Source: Streptomyces sp. Edi2 (GTDB lineage Bacteria > Actinomycetota > Actinomycetes > Streptomycetales > Streptomycetaceae). From it: a DNA stretch of 64,000 nt. The position numbers and the translations under genes were made by a program. Shown one piece after another: positions 1 through 8,922 of the stretch. How positions within the stretch are numbered: position 1 is the first letter of the stretch; every line of letters starts with the position of its first letter. The notes below the pieces were generated by a model that saw only the letters and a list, made by a program, of their open reading frames with translations, did not search any database and was not told the DNA's origin. The stretch is taken from contig NZ_JBEJGX010000003.1 in assembly GCF_040253635.1 (NCBI RefSeq), positions 6,039,501 to 6,103,500 on the forward strand, written 5' to 3'.

Positions 1-375
1 TGGCTGGAGCAGGAGGAGGTCGAAGAGCTCTCCGGCATCCGGCGCATGGAGCTGCCGTCCTCGGTGGCCCTGGGCGCCGCCGCCCGCCTGCACCGCATCG
101 GCCTGACGCCGTCCCCCGCGGGCGACCTGGCGTACACGATGCATCCATGGGTGGTCAGCGGCAGCCGGCTGCACGAGGCGGGCTGGCGCCCCCGGTGGAC
201 GAACGAGGAAGTGCTCGCCGAGCTCCTGGAGGAGGTCGCCGGACGGCACACCGTTGCGGGCCGCAGGCTGGGCCGCAAGGACGCCACCGCCGCGGGCGCG
301 GCCGGTGCCACGGTCGCCCTCCTGGGCACCGCCGCACTGGTGCGCCGTGCCCGTAAGGCCCGCCGCCGCATCTGA
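1..375 (+). CDS. C-terminal part of an NAD-dependent epimerase/SDR-like protein (5' truncated)
   Basis: Frame 1 is open from the first base of the window to the TGA at 373-375, so only the last 124 residues are present. The segment with PWVVSGSRLHEAGWRP followed by TNEEVLAELLEEV resembles the C-terminal end of extended SDR / NAD-epimerase proteins, where the last sugar- or substrate-binding residues sit. The Rossmann GxxGxxG and YxxxK motifs would lie upstream and cannot be seen. The tail (about residues 85-124) is a short Ala/Gly/Leu-rich hydrophobic stretch followed by an Arg/Lys-rich end, suggesting a C-terminal membrane-touching tail. The gene is 119 bases before moaE on the same strand. 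The family call rests on C-terminal resemblance only. Confidence 0.6.
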   Translation, partial: WLEQEEVEELSGIRRMELPSSVALGAAARLHRIGLTPSPAGDLAYTMHPWVVSGSRLHEAGWRPRWTNEEVLAELLEEVAGRHTVAGRRLGRKDATAAGAAGATVALLGTAALVRRARKARRRI

Positions 376-494
376 GGGGGAACCGGGCCCGCCGGGCCGG
401 AGAAGTCTCCGCTGGAGACTTCTCCATACGGCGCCCGGGACGACCGGCGGAATCGGCAATACCCCGCCGTGCCCGCGTACGGCACGATGGGGGT

Positions 495-974
495 ATGTCT
501 GGCACGCCTTCCCCTTCGTCCCCCGGCCGCGACCACCCCGGTGAGCAGGCCGCGCCGGACCCGATCAGGCTCCTGGAGATCCGCGAGCGCGCGCTGTCCG
601 TGGACGAGGTGTTCGCGGCCGTGGGGGACTCGGCGGCCGGCGGTACGGCCCTGTTCGTCGGCACGGTCCGCTCGCACGACAACGGCGCCGACGTCGAGGG
701 CCTGGGCTACTCCGCGCACCCGACGGCCGAGGCGGAGATGCGCCGGATCGCCGAGAAGGTGATCGCCGACTTCCCGGTGCGGGCGCTGGCCGCCGTCCAC
801 CGTGTGGGTGATCTGGGCATCGGTGATCTGGCAGTGGTGGTCGCGGTGTCCTGCCCGCACCGCGGCGAGGCGTTCGAGGCCTGCCGCAGGATGATCGACG
901 ACCTCAAGCACGAGGTGCCGATCTGGAAGCACCAGATGTTCTCCGACGGGACCGAGGAATGGGTCGGCGTGTAG
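495..974 (+). CDS. moaE: Molybdopterin synthase catalytic subunit MoaE
   Basis: MoaE is the large subunit of molybdopterin synthase. With thiocarboxylated MoaD it adds two sulfurs to cyclic pyranopterin monophosphate in molybdenum-cofactor synthesis in the cytosol. The 159-residue product has the usual family length with a short extra N-terminus. It shows the TALFVGTVRSHDNG segment near residue 55, the AVHRVGDLGIGDLAVVVAV core, and the family end motif in which PIWKHQMFSDG supplies a conserved lysine. The start follows a weak GGGGG-rich site. No moaD or moaA lies nearby, so the partner must be encoded elsewhere. Identification is firm. Confidence 0.93.
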   Translation: MSGTPSPSSPGRDHPGEQAAPDPIRLLEIRERALSVDEVFAAVGDSAAGGTALFVGTVRSHDNGADVEGLGYSAHPTAEAEMRRIAEKVIADFPVRALAAVHRVGDLGIGDLAVVVAVSCPHRGEAFEACRRMIDDLKHEVPIWKHQMFSDGTEEWVGV

Positions 975-1287
975 CGCTGTCTTCTGGGGGTGGAGGTCGG
1001 GCGACGGGAGGGCGGGTGGGGGCGTAGCGTCGTCTTCTGGTCGGGCCGGCGTGCTCCGGGAGCGGGGTCCTGCCCGGTGCGTAAGGGCGCTCTCCCGGGG
1101 CAGGCGACATGACAGACGCGCAGGCAGTGGCCCTGTGGCCACGGGGTGCGGGCCTTAGAACATGAGGCCGAACCGGTGCCTTGTGTTCCGGTTGCGTAAC
1201 CCGCCCCCTGGCGTGAGCGTTGACCCAGCAGATGGTTAATCTGCTTATTCGTCGATCGCGGTCGTACAAGGGGTTGGGAGGTCGCTG
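975..1287 (+). other. Intergenic region between moaE and a small membrane protein gene
   Basis: No gene is supported here. Two near-identical words, GTAGCGCTGTCTTCTGG at about 971 and GTAGCGTCGTCTTCTGG at about 1024, form a direct repeat just after the moaE stop. The right end carries the candidate promoter and inverted repeat listed separately. Confidence 0.5.
1220..1250 (+). promoter_or_regulatory. Candidate promoter with embedded inverted repeat
   Basis: TTGACC at 1220-1225 looks like a -35 box. An inverted repeat, AGCAGAT (1227-1233) - GGTTA - ATCTGCT (1239-1245), fills the spacer, and a weak CTTATT -10-like box follows. A symmetric element in the spacer is a typical repressor site arrangement. 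The downstream gene starts at 1288. The role is inferred. Confidence 0.35.
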
Positions 1288-1470
1288 ATGGGTGCGCTCC
1301 TCTGGTTGCTGATTCCGGTCGGTGCGGGGCTGATTGCCGCGGTGTGGAGCAGCTGGGCCCTACGGAACCGCAAGGCCGGGGATGTCGCAGAACTCGCGGG
1401 CTACGCCCGGTTCCGTGACGCCATGGAAAAGGAGCACGCCGTTCCCGACCCCGCCTCGGATCCCGTCTGA
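1288..1470 (+). CDS. Small membrane protein of unknown function (60 aa)
   Basis: The ATG at 1288 is preceded by a good GGGAGG ribosome-binding site 8 bases upstream, which supports translation. Residues 4-26 form one hydrophobic segment (LLWLLIPVGAGLIAAVWSSW), followed by a charged cytosolic-type tail containing RNRKAGD and YARFRDAMEKEH. This is a single-pass membrane protein with a short C-terminal soluble tail. Similar short proteins occur at this position in other streptomycetes, from general recollection. No enzymatic motif is seen and no function can be given. The stop codon is the first base triplet of a 12-bp tandem repeat. Confidence 0.7.
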   Translation: MGALLWLLIPVGAGLIAAVWSSWALRNRKAGDVAELAGYARFRDAMEKEHAVPDPASDPV

Positions 1471-1503
1471 CGTTCCCGCTGACGTCACCGCTGACGTTCC
1501 TGC
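1468..1503 (+). repeat. Three 12-bp tandem repeats
   Basis: TGACGTTCCCGC, TGACGTCACCGC and TGACGTTCCTGC follow one another without gaps at 1468, 1480 and 1492. The first unit contains the TGA stop of the small membrane protein gene. Each unit carries TGACGT, so the array could bind a protein or simply be slippage. Confidence 0.7.
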
Positions 1504-1633
1504 CGGGTGCGGACAAGCCGAGCGCCACTCCTAGCGATGACCCTCGCGTACGGGCGGGCCCACGGCCGGGTGTTCGACCTCGTACGGACGGCCCGGCGGG
1601 CCGGTTGTCATACCCGTCCCGTACTGTCGTTCC

Positions 1634-2731
1634 ATGCCACGCCGCACCGCGACGCTGCTCGCCTCGATCCTGATGCTGATCGCGCTGCTCTGCGCCGGGG
1701 TACTGATCCCCGTGCCCTACTCCGAGATGTCACCGGGGCCGACGGTCAACACCCTCGGTGATCACGACGGCGAGCCGGTGCTGCAGATCTCCGGCCGCAA
1801 GACGTATCCGACGACCGGTCATCTCAACATGACCACCGTCCGCGTCACCGGCCCCGACTACCGCATGAACCTCTTCGAGGCGGTGTTCGGCTGGCTCGAC
1901 CACGACAACGCCGTGGTGCCGCACAAGACGCTCTACCCCGAGGGACAGACGGCCGAGCAGGCCGACCAGGAGAACGCCGAGGAGTTCAGCCAGTCCCAGG
2001 AGAGCGCCAAGGCCTCCGCCCTCAATCAGCTGCACATCCCGGTCGGCAGCCAGACCGTGGTGGGTTCCGTGGTCAAGGACAAGCCGGCCGACGGGCGGCT
2101 GCACGCGGGCGATGTGATCAAGGCGGTGGACGGGACGCAGGTCAAGCAGGCCGGCGACGTCGCCAAGCTGGTCACCCGGCACAAGCCGGGCGAGAAGGTC
2201 GTCTTCACGATCATCCCCGCCAAGGTCGCCGCCGCGGCGGAGAAGCAGGGTAAGAAGCCCGCGAGCGGCGCGCAGCAGATCACGGTCAGCACGCAGAAGG
2301 CGGACGACGGCCGCGCCATCGTGGGCATCCAGGCCAACGTGGATCACCTCTTCCCGTTCCCCATCGACGTCAAGCTGGCCGACGTCGGCGGCCCGAGCGC
2401 CGGGCTGATGTTCTCGCTCGGCATCGTCGACAAGCTCACGCCCGGGGACCTGACCGGCGGCAAGTTCGTGGCAGGTACGGGCACCATCGATGACAAGGGC
2501 AAGGTCGGCCCGATCGGTGGCATCTCGATGAAGACGGTCGGCGCGCGCGACAAGGGCGCCCAGTACTTCCTGACGCCCAAGGAGAACTGCGCCGCCGCGG
2601 CCAAGGACACCCCGAAGGGGCTCACCCTGGTCAAGGTCGGCACCATAGGCGACGCCGTCAAGGCCCTGGAGAAGATCCGCAAGGGCGAGACCGCGGGCCT
2701 GCCGAGCTGCAGCCCCGCGGGCCACGCCTAG
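1634..2731 (+). CDS. YlbL-family PDZ and Lon-type (S16) membrane protease
   Basis: This 365-residue protein starts with a signal-anchor (residues about 6-27), continues with an extracytoplasmic region containing a PDZ fold (about 140-195, with the VGSVVKDKPADGRLHAGDVIKAVDG core), and ends in a Lon-type peptidase domain. The catalytic dyad is visible as the Ser in GGPSAGLMFSLGI and a Lys in IGGISMKTVGARDKGA. No AAA+ module is present, so it is an ATP-independent membrane-anchored protease, probably acting on cell-envelope proteins. Length and domain order fit the actinobacterial YlbL family. A large hairpin after the stop separates it from the convergent PPA1309 gene. Confidence 0.9.
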   Translation: MPRRTATLLASILMLIALLCAGVLIPVPYSEMSPGPTVNTLGDHDGEPVLQISGRKTYPTTGHLNMTTVRVTGPDYRMNLFEAVFGWLDHDNAVVPHKTLYPEGQTAEQADQENAEEFSQSQESAKASALNQLHIPVGSQTVVGSVVKDKPADGRLHAGDVIKAVDGTQVKQAGDVAKLVTRHKPGEKVVFTIIPAKVAAAAEKQGKKPASGAQQITVSTQKADDGRAIVGIQANVDHLFPFPIDVKLADVGGPSAGLMFSLGIVDKLTPGDLTGGKFVAGTGTIDDKGKVGPIGGISMKTVGARDKGAQYFLTPKENCAAAAKDTPKGLTLVKVGTIGDAVKALEKIRKGETAGLPSCSPAGHA

Positions 2732-2741
2732 GTCCTGAAAA

Positions 2742-2793
2742 CGGGCCGGTGCCCGGGCCCGACGCGCACCGTCGGGGCCCGGGCACCGGCCCG
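2742..2793. terminator. Large bidirectional terminator hairpin
   Basis: A perfect 19-bp inverted repeat (arms 2742-2760 and 2775-2793, each beginning or ending with CGGGCCGGTGCCC) lies between two convergent genes. No T-run follows, as is common in Streptomyces. Confidence 0.8.
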
Positions 2794-2804
2794 GCGGACC
2801 GCCG

Positions 2805-3368
2805 TCAGCCCTCGAACGTCGCTGCCAGTGCTTCCGCGAGGCCCGGCACCAGCGCCGAGCCGGTGAGCACCTCGGTCGTGGAGTCCTTCTCGCGCAGCCG
2901 CAGCGCCGACTCGCGCCGGCCGTCCCGCAGCACGGCCACCGTCATCCGGACCTCCTGGCGGTCCGGGTGCTTGGCGACCCACTTGGCGAGCTGCGCCTCG
3001 TCCATGCCCGCGGGCTCGGAGTCCTCGGCGGACGGCGGCAGCATCAGCCGCTCCACGGTCAGCGCGCAGCCGGTGACGGCGTCGGGCCAGGCAATGGTGG
3101 CCAGGAATTCGTCCAGCGGGACGCCCGCCGGGATCTCGTCCTGCTCCACGGGGGTCAGGGATGTGGTGGTGGAGTCGTCGATGCCGAGCTGGGCGGCGAG
3201 CGAGGGCTCCTGCGCACGCAGCTTGGCGGTGTCGACGAGGGCGAACAGGCGGGCGGGCTGATCCCAGCCGAGCCCGGCGCTGTACTCGTCGATCTCGAGC
3301 ACCGCGCGGGTCAGGGGGTCGGCGGCGAGGGGGGTGCCGTCAACGGGGAGGTTGGTCATGCTCAACAT
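2805..3368 (-). CDS. PPA1309-family protein of unknown function
   Basis: The product (about 187 aa) contains TRAVLEIDEYSAGLGWDQPARLFALVDTA-like sequence near the N-terminus and a DAVTGCALTVERLMLPP segment in the middle, both characteristic of the actinobacterial PPA1309 family. It is predicted soluble and has no known catalytic motif. Two in-frame ATG codons compete: 3368 with AAGG 4 bases upstream, and 3359, which gives MTNLPVDGT. The longer form is given here. The gene diverges from the UPF0182 gene (start 3484), leaving about 115 bases for both promoters. Function is unknown. Confidence 0.85.
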   Translation of the reverse strand: MLSMTNLPVDGTPLAADPLTRAVLEIDEYSAGLGWDQPARLFALVDTAKLRAQEPSLAAQLGIDDSTTTSLTPVEQDEIPAGVPLDEFLATIAWPDAVTGCALTVERLMLPPSAEDSEPAGMDEAQLAKWVAKHPDRQEVRMTVAVLRDGRRESALRLREKDSTTEVLTGSALVPGLAEALAATFEG

Positions 3369-3483
3369 CGTGCCTTGTGTACCCCGGAAAGCGGGAACTG
3401 AGTAAAGCCTTCGTAAGTTGCATCGGTGGGTCCTACTATCGCCGGGCCTGCTCCACACGACAGCGAACTTCGAGGTGCGCACC

Positions 3484-6387
3484 TTGGCTTTCCAGATGCC
3501 GGACCGCGGCGGAGGCCCGACAGGGCCACGGATCAGAGTCGGCCGACCATCGCGGCGGATCCGGACCCTGCTCATGACATTGGGTGTGCTGGCCGTATTG
3601 GCCATGCTTTTCGTGATGTTTGCGGGGTTCTGGACCGATTGGCTCTGGTACCGCTCGGTCAAGTACTCCTCGGTCTTCACCACCACCCTGTGGACCAAGA
3701 TCGGCCTGTTCTTCGCCTTCGGCGTCCTGATGGCCGTGGCCGTCGGGGTCAACGTCTGGCTCGCGTACCGGCTGCGGCCGCCGCTGAGCGCGATGTCCGT
3801 GGAGCAGCAGAGCCTGGACCGCTACCGGATGGGTATCGCGCCCTTCAAGAAGTGGGCGCTGATCGCGGTCACCGCGGTGATCGGCCTGATCGCCGGTGCC
3901 TCCGCCTCCGGTGAGTGGCGGACCTGGCTGCAGTGGGTCAACGCCGTGCCCTTCGGCAAGACGGACCCGCAGTTCGGCATGGACATCGCGTTCTACACGT
4001 TCGATCTGCCCTGGTACCGCTTCCTGTTGAGCTTCGGATTCGCCTGCGCGGTGCTGTGTCTGGTCGCCGCGGCGCTGACCCACTACCTCTACGGCGGACT
4101 GCGGCTGACCAGCCCCGGCTCGCGGGCGACCGCGGCGGCCACCGGTCACCTGTCGGTGCTGCTCGGTATTTTCGTCTCGCTCAAGGCGATCGCGTACTGG
4201 CTCGACCGGTACGGCCTGGCGGTCAAGTCCAGCGGCCTGAAGTCGGCGGACAACTGGACGGGCCTGCGGTACGTCGACGCCAATGCCTACCTCCCGGCGA
4301 AGACGATCCTGTTCTTCATCGCGGCGATCTGCGCGGTGCTGTTCTTCGCCACCCTCTGGCGGCGGACGTGGCAGCTGCCGGTGATCGGCTTCGGCCTGAT
4401 GGTGCTCTCGGCGGTCCTCATCGGCGGGCTGTATCCGGCGATCGTGCAGAAGTTCCAGGTCCAGCCGAACGAGCAGGCCAAGGAAGCGCCGTACATCAAG
4501 CAGAACATCAAGGCGACCCGGGACGCGTACGACATCCAGGACTCCCAGGTCACGCCGTACAAGGGTGACTACAAGCCCGCCGACAAGGCGGACAGCCAGC
4601 GGTTGCGCGACAACGCCGACACCACGGCCGCCATGCGTCTGCTCGACCCGAACGTGGTCTCGCCGGCGTTCCAGCAACAGCAGCAGGTGCGCGGGTACTA
4701 CCAGTTCCCCTCCACCCTCGACGTCGACCGCTACAAGGACAAGGACGGTGCCGAGCAGGACACCGTCATCGGTCTGCGCGAGCTGAACATCGCCGGTATC
4801 CCCGAGCGCAACTGGATCAACGACCACTTCAAGTACACCCATGGCTACGGCGCGGTCGCCGCCAAGGGGACCGAGGCCGCCGAAGGCGGCGGCCCCAAGT
4901 ACACCGAGTCGGATCTGCCGGCCAAGGGGCAGCTCGGCTCGTACCAGCAGCGGGTGTACTACGGCGAGAAGACCTCGCAGTACTCCATCGTCGGCGGTCC
5001 GCAGAAGGAACTGGACTACTCCGACGACAGCGGCGAGAAGAGCTACAGCTACCGGGGCAACAGCGGCGTCAGCCTCGCCAACCCGGTCAACCGCGCGGCC
5101 TACGCGGCGGCGTTCGGGGAGCCGCAGATCCTCTACTCCGGAGCGATCGGCAAGGGCTCGCGGATCCTGTACAACCGCACGCCCAAGGAGCGCGTCGAAG
5201 CCGTCGCCCCCTGGCTGACCATCGACGGCGACGCCTACCCGGCGGTCGTCAACCACCGGCTCAAGTGGATCGTCGACGCCTACACCACCAGCAACGGCTA
5301 TCCGTACGCCTCGCGCACCACGCTCGGGGACAGCACGGCCGATTCGCTCACCGACGGCCAGCGGGCGGTGGTGGCCCAGCAGAACCAGGTCAACTACATC
5401 CGCAACTCCGTCAAGGCGACGGTGGATGCCTACGACGGTTCGGTGAAGCTCTACCAGTGGGACGAGAAGGACCCGGTCCTCAAGACCTGGATGAAGTCGT
5501 TCCCCGGCACGGTCGAGAAGAAGAGCGCCATCAGCCCGGCGCTCAAGGAGCACCTGCGCTACCCGCAGGACCTCTTCAAGGTGCAGCGCCAGCTGCTGAC
5601 CACCTACCACGTCACGGACCCGGGCACCTTCTACACCGGCTCCGAGCGCTGGCAGATCCCGAACGACCCGACGACCAAGTCGGGCAACGCGGTACCGCCG
5701 TACTACCTGAGCATGAAGATGCCGGGCCAGAAGGACCGGGCGTTCTCGCTGACGACGAGCTTCACGCCCAACAAGCGCGACAACCTCGGTGCCTTCATGG
5801 CCGTCGACGCCAATGCGACCAGCGGCGACTACGGCAGGATAAGACTGCTGAAACTGCCCTCGCAGACGCCGGTGCCCGGCCCGCAGCTGGTGCAGTCGAA
5901 GTTCAACTCCGATCCGAGCATCGCCAATGAGCTCAATATCCTCAAGAAGCTCGGTGACTCGGAGATCGAGTACGGCAATCTGCTGACCGTGCCACTGGAC
6001 GGCGGACTGCTCTACGTCGAACCGGTGTATCTGCGGGGCGCCAACACCAACTACCCGCTTCTGAAGAAGGTGTTGGTCAGTTACGGCGACAACAAGCCCG
6101 TCCTGGAGGACTCCCTCAAGGACGCGCTGGACGTGGTCTTCGGCAAGAAGGCGCCCAGTACGGGCTCGCAGAACCCGCCCGGCGGCGACACCGGAACCGG
6201 ACAGCAGCCTCCGTCCGGCCAGACGGTGCAGCAGGCTCTGGGCGACGCACAGAAGGCCTACGAGGAGGGCGAGAGGGCGCGCACCTCGGGCGACTGGGCC
6301 GGTTACGGCGAGGCCCAGAAGAAGCTCAAGGCGGCGCTGGACCGGGCGGCGAAGGCGTCCCAGAAGGGCGGCAAGCCGGCCGGCTGA
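3484..6387 (+). CDS. UPF0182 family large membrane protein
   Basis: This is a 967-residue protein with seven or so transmembrane segments in the first 330 residues (examples: [40 protein letters not shown]) and a large extracytoplasmic domain to about residue 890. The C-terminal tail contains Gly/Pro-rich sequence followed by an alpha-helical charged end. The start is taken as TTG at 3484 because GAGGTG lies 5 bases upstream and the following residues [20 protein letters not shown] match the family N-terminus. An upstream ATG at 3418 has no convincing ribosome site. UPF0182 proteins are universal in actinobacteria, and no biochemical role is established. Confidence 0.93.
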   Translation: MAFQMPDRGGGPTGPRIRVGRPSRRIRTLLMTLGVLAVLAMLFVMFAGFWTDWLWYRSVKYSSVFTTTLWTKIGLFFAFGVLMAVAVGVNVWLAYRLRPPLSAMSVEQQSLDRYRMGIAPFKKWALIAVTAVIGLIAGASASGEWRTWLQWVNAVPFGKTDPQFGMDIAFYTFDLPWYRFLLSFGFACAVLCLVAAALTHYLYGGLRLTSPGSRATAAATGHLSVLLGIFVSLKAIAYWLDRYGLAVKSSGLKSADNWTGLRYVDANAYLPAKTILFFIAAICAVLFFATLWRRTWQLPVIGFGLMVLSAVLIGGLYPAIVQKFQVQPNEQAKEAPYIKQNIKATRDAYDIQDSQVTPYKGDYKPADKADSQRLRDNADTTAAMRLLDPNVVSPAFQQQQQVRGYYQFPSTLDVDRYKDKDGAEQDTVIGLRELNIAGIPERNWINDHFKYTHGYGAVAAKGTEAAEGGGPKYTESDLPAKGQLGSYQQRVYYGEKTSQYSIVGGPQKELDYSDDSGEKSYSYRGNSGVSLANPVNRAAYAAAFGEPQILYSGAIGKGSRILYNRTPKERVEAVAPWLTIDGDAYPAVVNHRLKWIVDAYTTSNGYPYASRTTLGDSTADSLTDGQRAVVAQQNQVNYIRNSVKATVDAYDGSVKLYQWDEKDPVLKTWMKSFPGTVEKKSAISPALKEHLRYPQDLFKVQRQLLTTYHVTDPGTFYTGSERWQIPNDPTTKSGNAVPPYYLSMKMPGQKDRAFSLTTSFTPNKRDNLGAFMAVDANATSGDYGRIRLLKLPSQTPVPGPQLVQSKFNSDPSIANELNILKKLGDSEIEYGNLLTVPLDGGLLYVEPVYLRGANTNYPLLKKVLVSYGDNKPVLEDSLKDALDVVFGKKAPSTGSQNPPGGDTGTGQQPPSGQTVQQALGDAQKAYEEGERARTSGDWAGYGEAQKKLKAALDRAAKASQKGGKPAG

Positions 6388-6405
6388 CCCCGCCGTATGC
6401 CCCCA

Positions 6406-6445
6406 GGCCCGGTGGCCGCCGGTTCGCGCCGGTGGCCACCGGGCC
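6406..6445 (+). terminator. Terminator hairpin after UPF0182 gene
   Basis: Perfect 12-bp arms GGCCCGGTGGCC (6406-6417) and GGCCACCGGGCC (6434-6445) lie 19 bases after the stop codon. Confidence 0.75.
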
Positions 6446-6495
6446 GCGGTGGTCCGGGCCGTCCCGCTGCCGTGATAGGTTGAGGTCAACAACGA

Positions 6496-6569
6496 CGCGG
6501 GGTGGAGCAGCTCGGTAGCTCGCTGGGCTCATAACCCAGAGGTCGCAGGTTCAAATCCTGTCCCCGCTA
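6496..6569 (+). tRNA. Initiator tRNA-fMet (CAT), copy 1
   Basis: The 74-nt sequence folds as a cloverleaf with acceptor arm CGCGGGG/CCCCGCT, anticodon CAT at 6530-6532, and T-arm GCAGG-TTCAAAT-CCTGT. Two features mark it as the initiator: position 1 (C) is not paired with position 72 (T), and the anticodon stem carries three consecutive G-C pairs (CTGGG/CCCAG). CCA is not encoded. An intrinsic terminator follows. A second identical copy is at 8762. Confidence 0.97.
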
Positions 6570-6575
6570 CGAAAA

Positions 6576-6613
6576 GACGAAGGCCCGGATCCTCAGGGAT
6601 CCGGGCCTTCGTC
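6576..6613 (+). terminator. Terminator of the first initiator tRNA
   Basis: A long hairpin with GACGAAGGCCCGGATCC on the left and its complement on the right (loop TCAG) begins 7 bases after the tRNA. Confidence 0.85.
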
Positions 6614-6737
6614 ATGTCGTCATCCCGTCATGTCTTCGGGTTCGTTACCGGTCAAAGCCGGGTCGCGCGGCCGATGTGGGGAAGGTGTGTGCTTGAGTTT
6701 GCCAAGTCGTCGTGTCGGGAAGTCGACAAACCGCTGA

Positions 6738-6749
6738 AGTGACCTCACT
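6738..6749. promoter_or_regulatory. Short palindrome upstream of the SEL1 gene
   Basis: AGTGA-CC-TCACT is a perfect palindrome 45 bases before the start codon at 6794. It may be an operator, but there is no further support. Confidence 0.25.
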
Positions 6750-6793
6750 GGCTGCGGTATACCAGGTGTACGCGGGTTACAGGTGATGCGACG

Positions 6794-8644
6794 ATGGGTC
6801 TTATGGGGGACAAGGCAAGGTTGTTGGAGACGGACCGGTTTGTGCATGCGCCCGACGACGGGCGCGAATCCGAGCTGCCGATGGATGTGATGGAGGCCGC
6901 GGAGGCCGCCGAAGCGTCCGATGCCGTGACCGAGTCCGGCCACCGCCGGGCCGCAGAGGCGGGCGACACCGCCGCCATGAGCGCGCTCGGCGCGATGCTG
7001 CTGCGCCGCGGTGACCTCGACGGCGCCGAGCCGCATCTGCGTTCCGCGGCCGCCGCCGGCGACCGCGCCGCGGCCAACAATCTCGGCGTGCTGCTGCACC
7101 AGCGGGGCTACGGGGACGAGGCGGCCGGCTGGTGGCGGATCGCGGCCGTCGCGGGCTCCGCCGCCGCGGCGCACGCCCTCGGGCGCCACTACCGCGAGCG
7201 CGGCGACGAGCCGGCCGCCGAGTACTGGCTGCGTCAGTCCGCCGAGTCCGGGCACTGCCTGGGCGCGTACGCCCTGGCCGACCTGCTGGAGCACCGCGGC
7301 GACATCGGCGCCGAGCGCTGGTTCCGTACGGCCGCCGAGCGCGGCCACCGTGAGGCCGCGTACCGCCTGGCCCGGCTCATCGAGGACGGCCGCGACACGG
7401 ACCGGCGTGCGGTCCCCGCGTACGGCGAGCTGAACCGGCAGGAGGAGGCCGAGCAGTGGTACCGCCAGGCCGCCGCGCGGGGCCACCGGCGGGCCGCGCT
7501 GCAGCTCGGCGCGCTGCTGGAGGACCGCGGCGACGTCCAGGAGGCGGGCCGCTGGTACCTGTCCGCCGCCAAGGACGGCGAGGCGCGCGCGGCCTGTGCG
7601 CTGGGCTTCCTGCTGCGGGACGCGGGGGACGAGGAGAGCGCCGCCGAATGGTGGCGGCGGGCGGCCCAGGACGGCGATGGCAACGCTGCCAACGCGCTGG
7701 GAGCGCTGCACGCCGACCGCGGCGAACTGCAGACCGCCGAGCGCTGGTACCGCGTCGCGCTGGACGCCGGGGACGTCAACGGCGCCTACAACATCGGTCT
7801 GCTCTGCGCCGAGCAGGGCCGGGAGGGGCGCGGCGAGCAGTGGTACCGCCGGGCCGCCTACGCCGGGCACTGCGAGGCCGCCAACGCGCTGGCCATCCTG
7901 CTGCTGCAGCGCGGTGACGCCGCGGGAGCAGAGCCGTGGTTCTCCAAGGCGGCCGAGGCGGGCAGCGTCGATGCCGCGTTCAACCTCGGCATCCTCTTCG
8001 CCGGGCGGGGTGCGGAGCGTACGGCGCACACCTGGTACGAGCGGGCGGCCGCGGCCGGGCACACGGAGGCGGCCCTCCAGGTCGCCATCGTGCAGCTGCG
8101 GGACGGTGCGCTGCAGGACGCGGAGCGCAACCTGCGCTGTGCGGCCGGTGGCGGCAGCTCCGAGGCGGCCTTCCGGCTCGCGGACCTGCTCGACCGCCGG
8201 GCGGCCGCCGCGGGCGAGGGGCTGGCGGACAGCGAGCGCACGGCGGACGACGAGAGCGTGCAGTGGTACGAGCGAGCCGCCCGCCTGGGCCATCGTCGGG
8301 CCCAGGTCCGGGTCGGCATGTTCGCGGCGGCCCGCGGGGATGCCGTGGAGGCCGCCGACTGGTACCGCACGGCGGCCGAGGCCGGCAGCCGCAACGGCGC
8401 CTTCAACCTCGGGCTCCTGCTGGCCCGCGAGGGCAGCCTCCCCGAGGCCGCCCTGTGGTGGCAGCGCGCCGCCGAGACCGGCCACGGCCGGGCGGCGCTG
8501 CGGCTGGCGCTGCTCGCCGCCCGGCGTGGTGCGCTCGCCGAGGCGCAGAGCTGGTGTGCGCGCGCCGTCGAGCTGGGGCCGCCGGAGGTGGCGGAGCGTG
8601 CGGCGCGGCTGCGGACGGCGCTCCAGGAAGAGCTCAGCGCGTAG
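6794..8644 (+). CDS. SEL1/TPR-like repeat protein (16 repeats)
   Basis: After about 55 N-terminal residues, the 616-aa product consists of about 16 repeats of roughly 32-36 residues. Each has the pattern A-x-x-G-x-x-x-A-A-x-x-L-G-x-L-L...R-G-D...A-x-x-W-Y-x-x-A, which is the SEL1 (TPR-related) solenoid. Two repeats (near residues 205-235 and 475-500) contain longer inserts. Such proteins act as cytosolic scaffolds for protein-protein contacts. No signal peptide or enzyme domain is seen. AGGTGA 7 bases before ATG 6794 supports this start, and an ATG three codons later is also possible. The gene sits alone between two identical initiator tRNA genes. The partner is unknown. Confidence 0.88.
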   Translation: MGLMGDKARLLETDRFVHAPDDGRESELPMDVMEAAEAAEASDAVTESGHRRAAEAGDTAAMSALGAMLLRRGDLDGAEPHLRSAAAAGDRAAANNLGVLLHQRGYGDEAAGWWRIAAVAGSAAAAHALGRHYRERGDEPAAEYWLRQSAESGHCLGAYALADLLEHRGDIGAERWFRTAAERGHREAAYRLARLIEDGRDTDRRAVPAYGELNRQEEAEQWYRQAAARGHRRAALQLGALLEDRGDVQEAGRWYLSAAKDGEARAACALGFLLRDAGDEESAAEWWRRAAQDGDGNAANALGALHADRGELQTAERWYRVALDAGDVNGAYNIGLLCAEQGREGRGEQWYRRAAYAGHCEAANALAILLLQRGDAAGAEPWFSKAAEAGSVDAAFNLGILFAGRGAERTAHTWYERAAAAGHTEAALQVAIVQLRDGALQDAERNLRCAAGGGSSEAAFRLADLLDRRAAAAGEGLADSERTADDESVQWYERAARLGHRRAQVRVGMFAAARGDAVEAADWYRTAAEAGSRNGAFNLGLLLAREGSLPEAALWWQRAAETGHGRAALRLALLAARRGALAEAQSWCARAVELGPPEVAERAARLRTALQEELSA

Positions 8645-8668
8645 CGGGTGCCCCACGGGCATCCGGGA

Positions 8669-8704
8669 GGCCCGGGGCCGGTCCACAGGGCCGGGCCCCG
8701 GGCC
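8669..8704 (+). terminator. Terminator hairpin after the SEL1 gene
   Basis: GGCCCGGGGCCGG pairs with the nearly complementary CCGGGCCCCGGGCC across a short loop, 24 bases after the stop. Confidence 0.6.
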
Positions 8705-8761
8705 GCGCGGAAGGAATTTGCGCTGGTCGTCGGCCTGGGGTTAGAGTAAAGCCAACAACGA

Positions 8762-8835
8762 CGCGGGGTGGAGCAGCTCGGTAGCTCGCTGGGCTCATAA
8801 CCCAGAGGTCGCAGGTTCAAATCCTGTCCCCGCTA
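8762..8835 (+). tRNA. Initiator tRNA-fMet (CAT), copy 2
   Basis: The sequence is identical to the tRNA at 6496-6569, including the unpaired C1/T72 and the three G-C pairs in the anticodon stem. The preceding bases CAACAACGA are also shared, so the duplicated block extends slightly upstream. A terminator follows. Confidence 0.97.
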
Positions 8836-8842
8836 CTGAAGG

Positions 8843-8878
8843 CGAAGGCCCGGATTCCTTGAGGAATCCGGGCCTTCG
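8843..8878 (+). terminator. Terminator of the second initiator tRNA
   Basis: A perfect 16-bp stem begins CGAAGGCCCGGATTCC with loop TTGA. It is related in sequence to the terminator of the first tRNA copy, but with compensating changes in the stem (GGATTCC against GGATCC). Confidence 0.85.
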
Positions 8879-8922
8879 TCATGCTTGTCGCCCGTGGTGG
8901 CCGCCCGCGCTTGCCGTCGTGG

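Noticed and set aside
3436..6492. A 1018-codon open frame on the minus strand opposite the UPF0182 gene
   Set aside because: High-GC DNA gives long antisense frames by codon bias. Its composition is not protein-like and the plus-strand gene is clearly real.
6620..8686. A 688-codon minus-strand frame over the SEL1 gene
   Set aside because: It is the antisense shadow of the repeat protein and contains the complement of its repeats, with no ribosome site or known domain.
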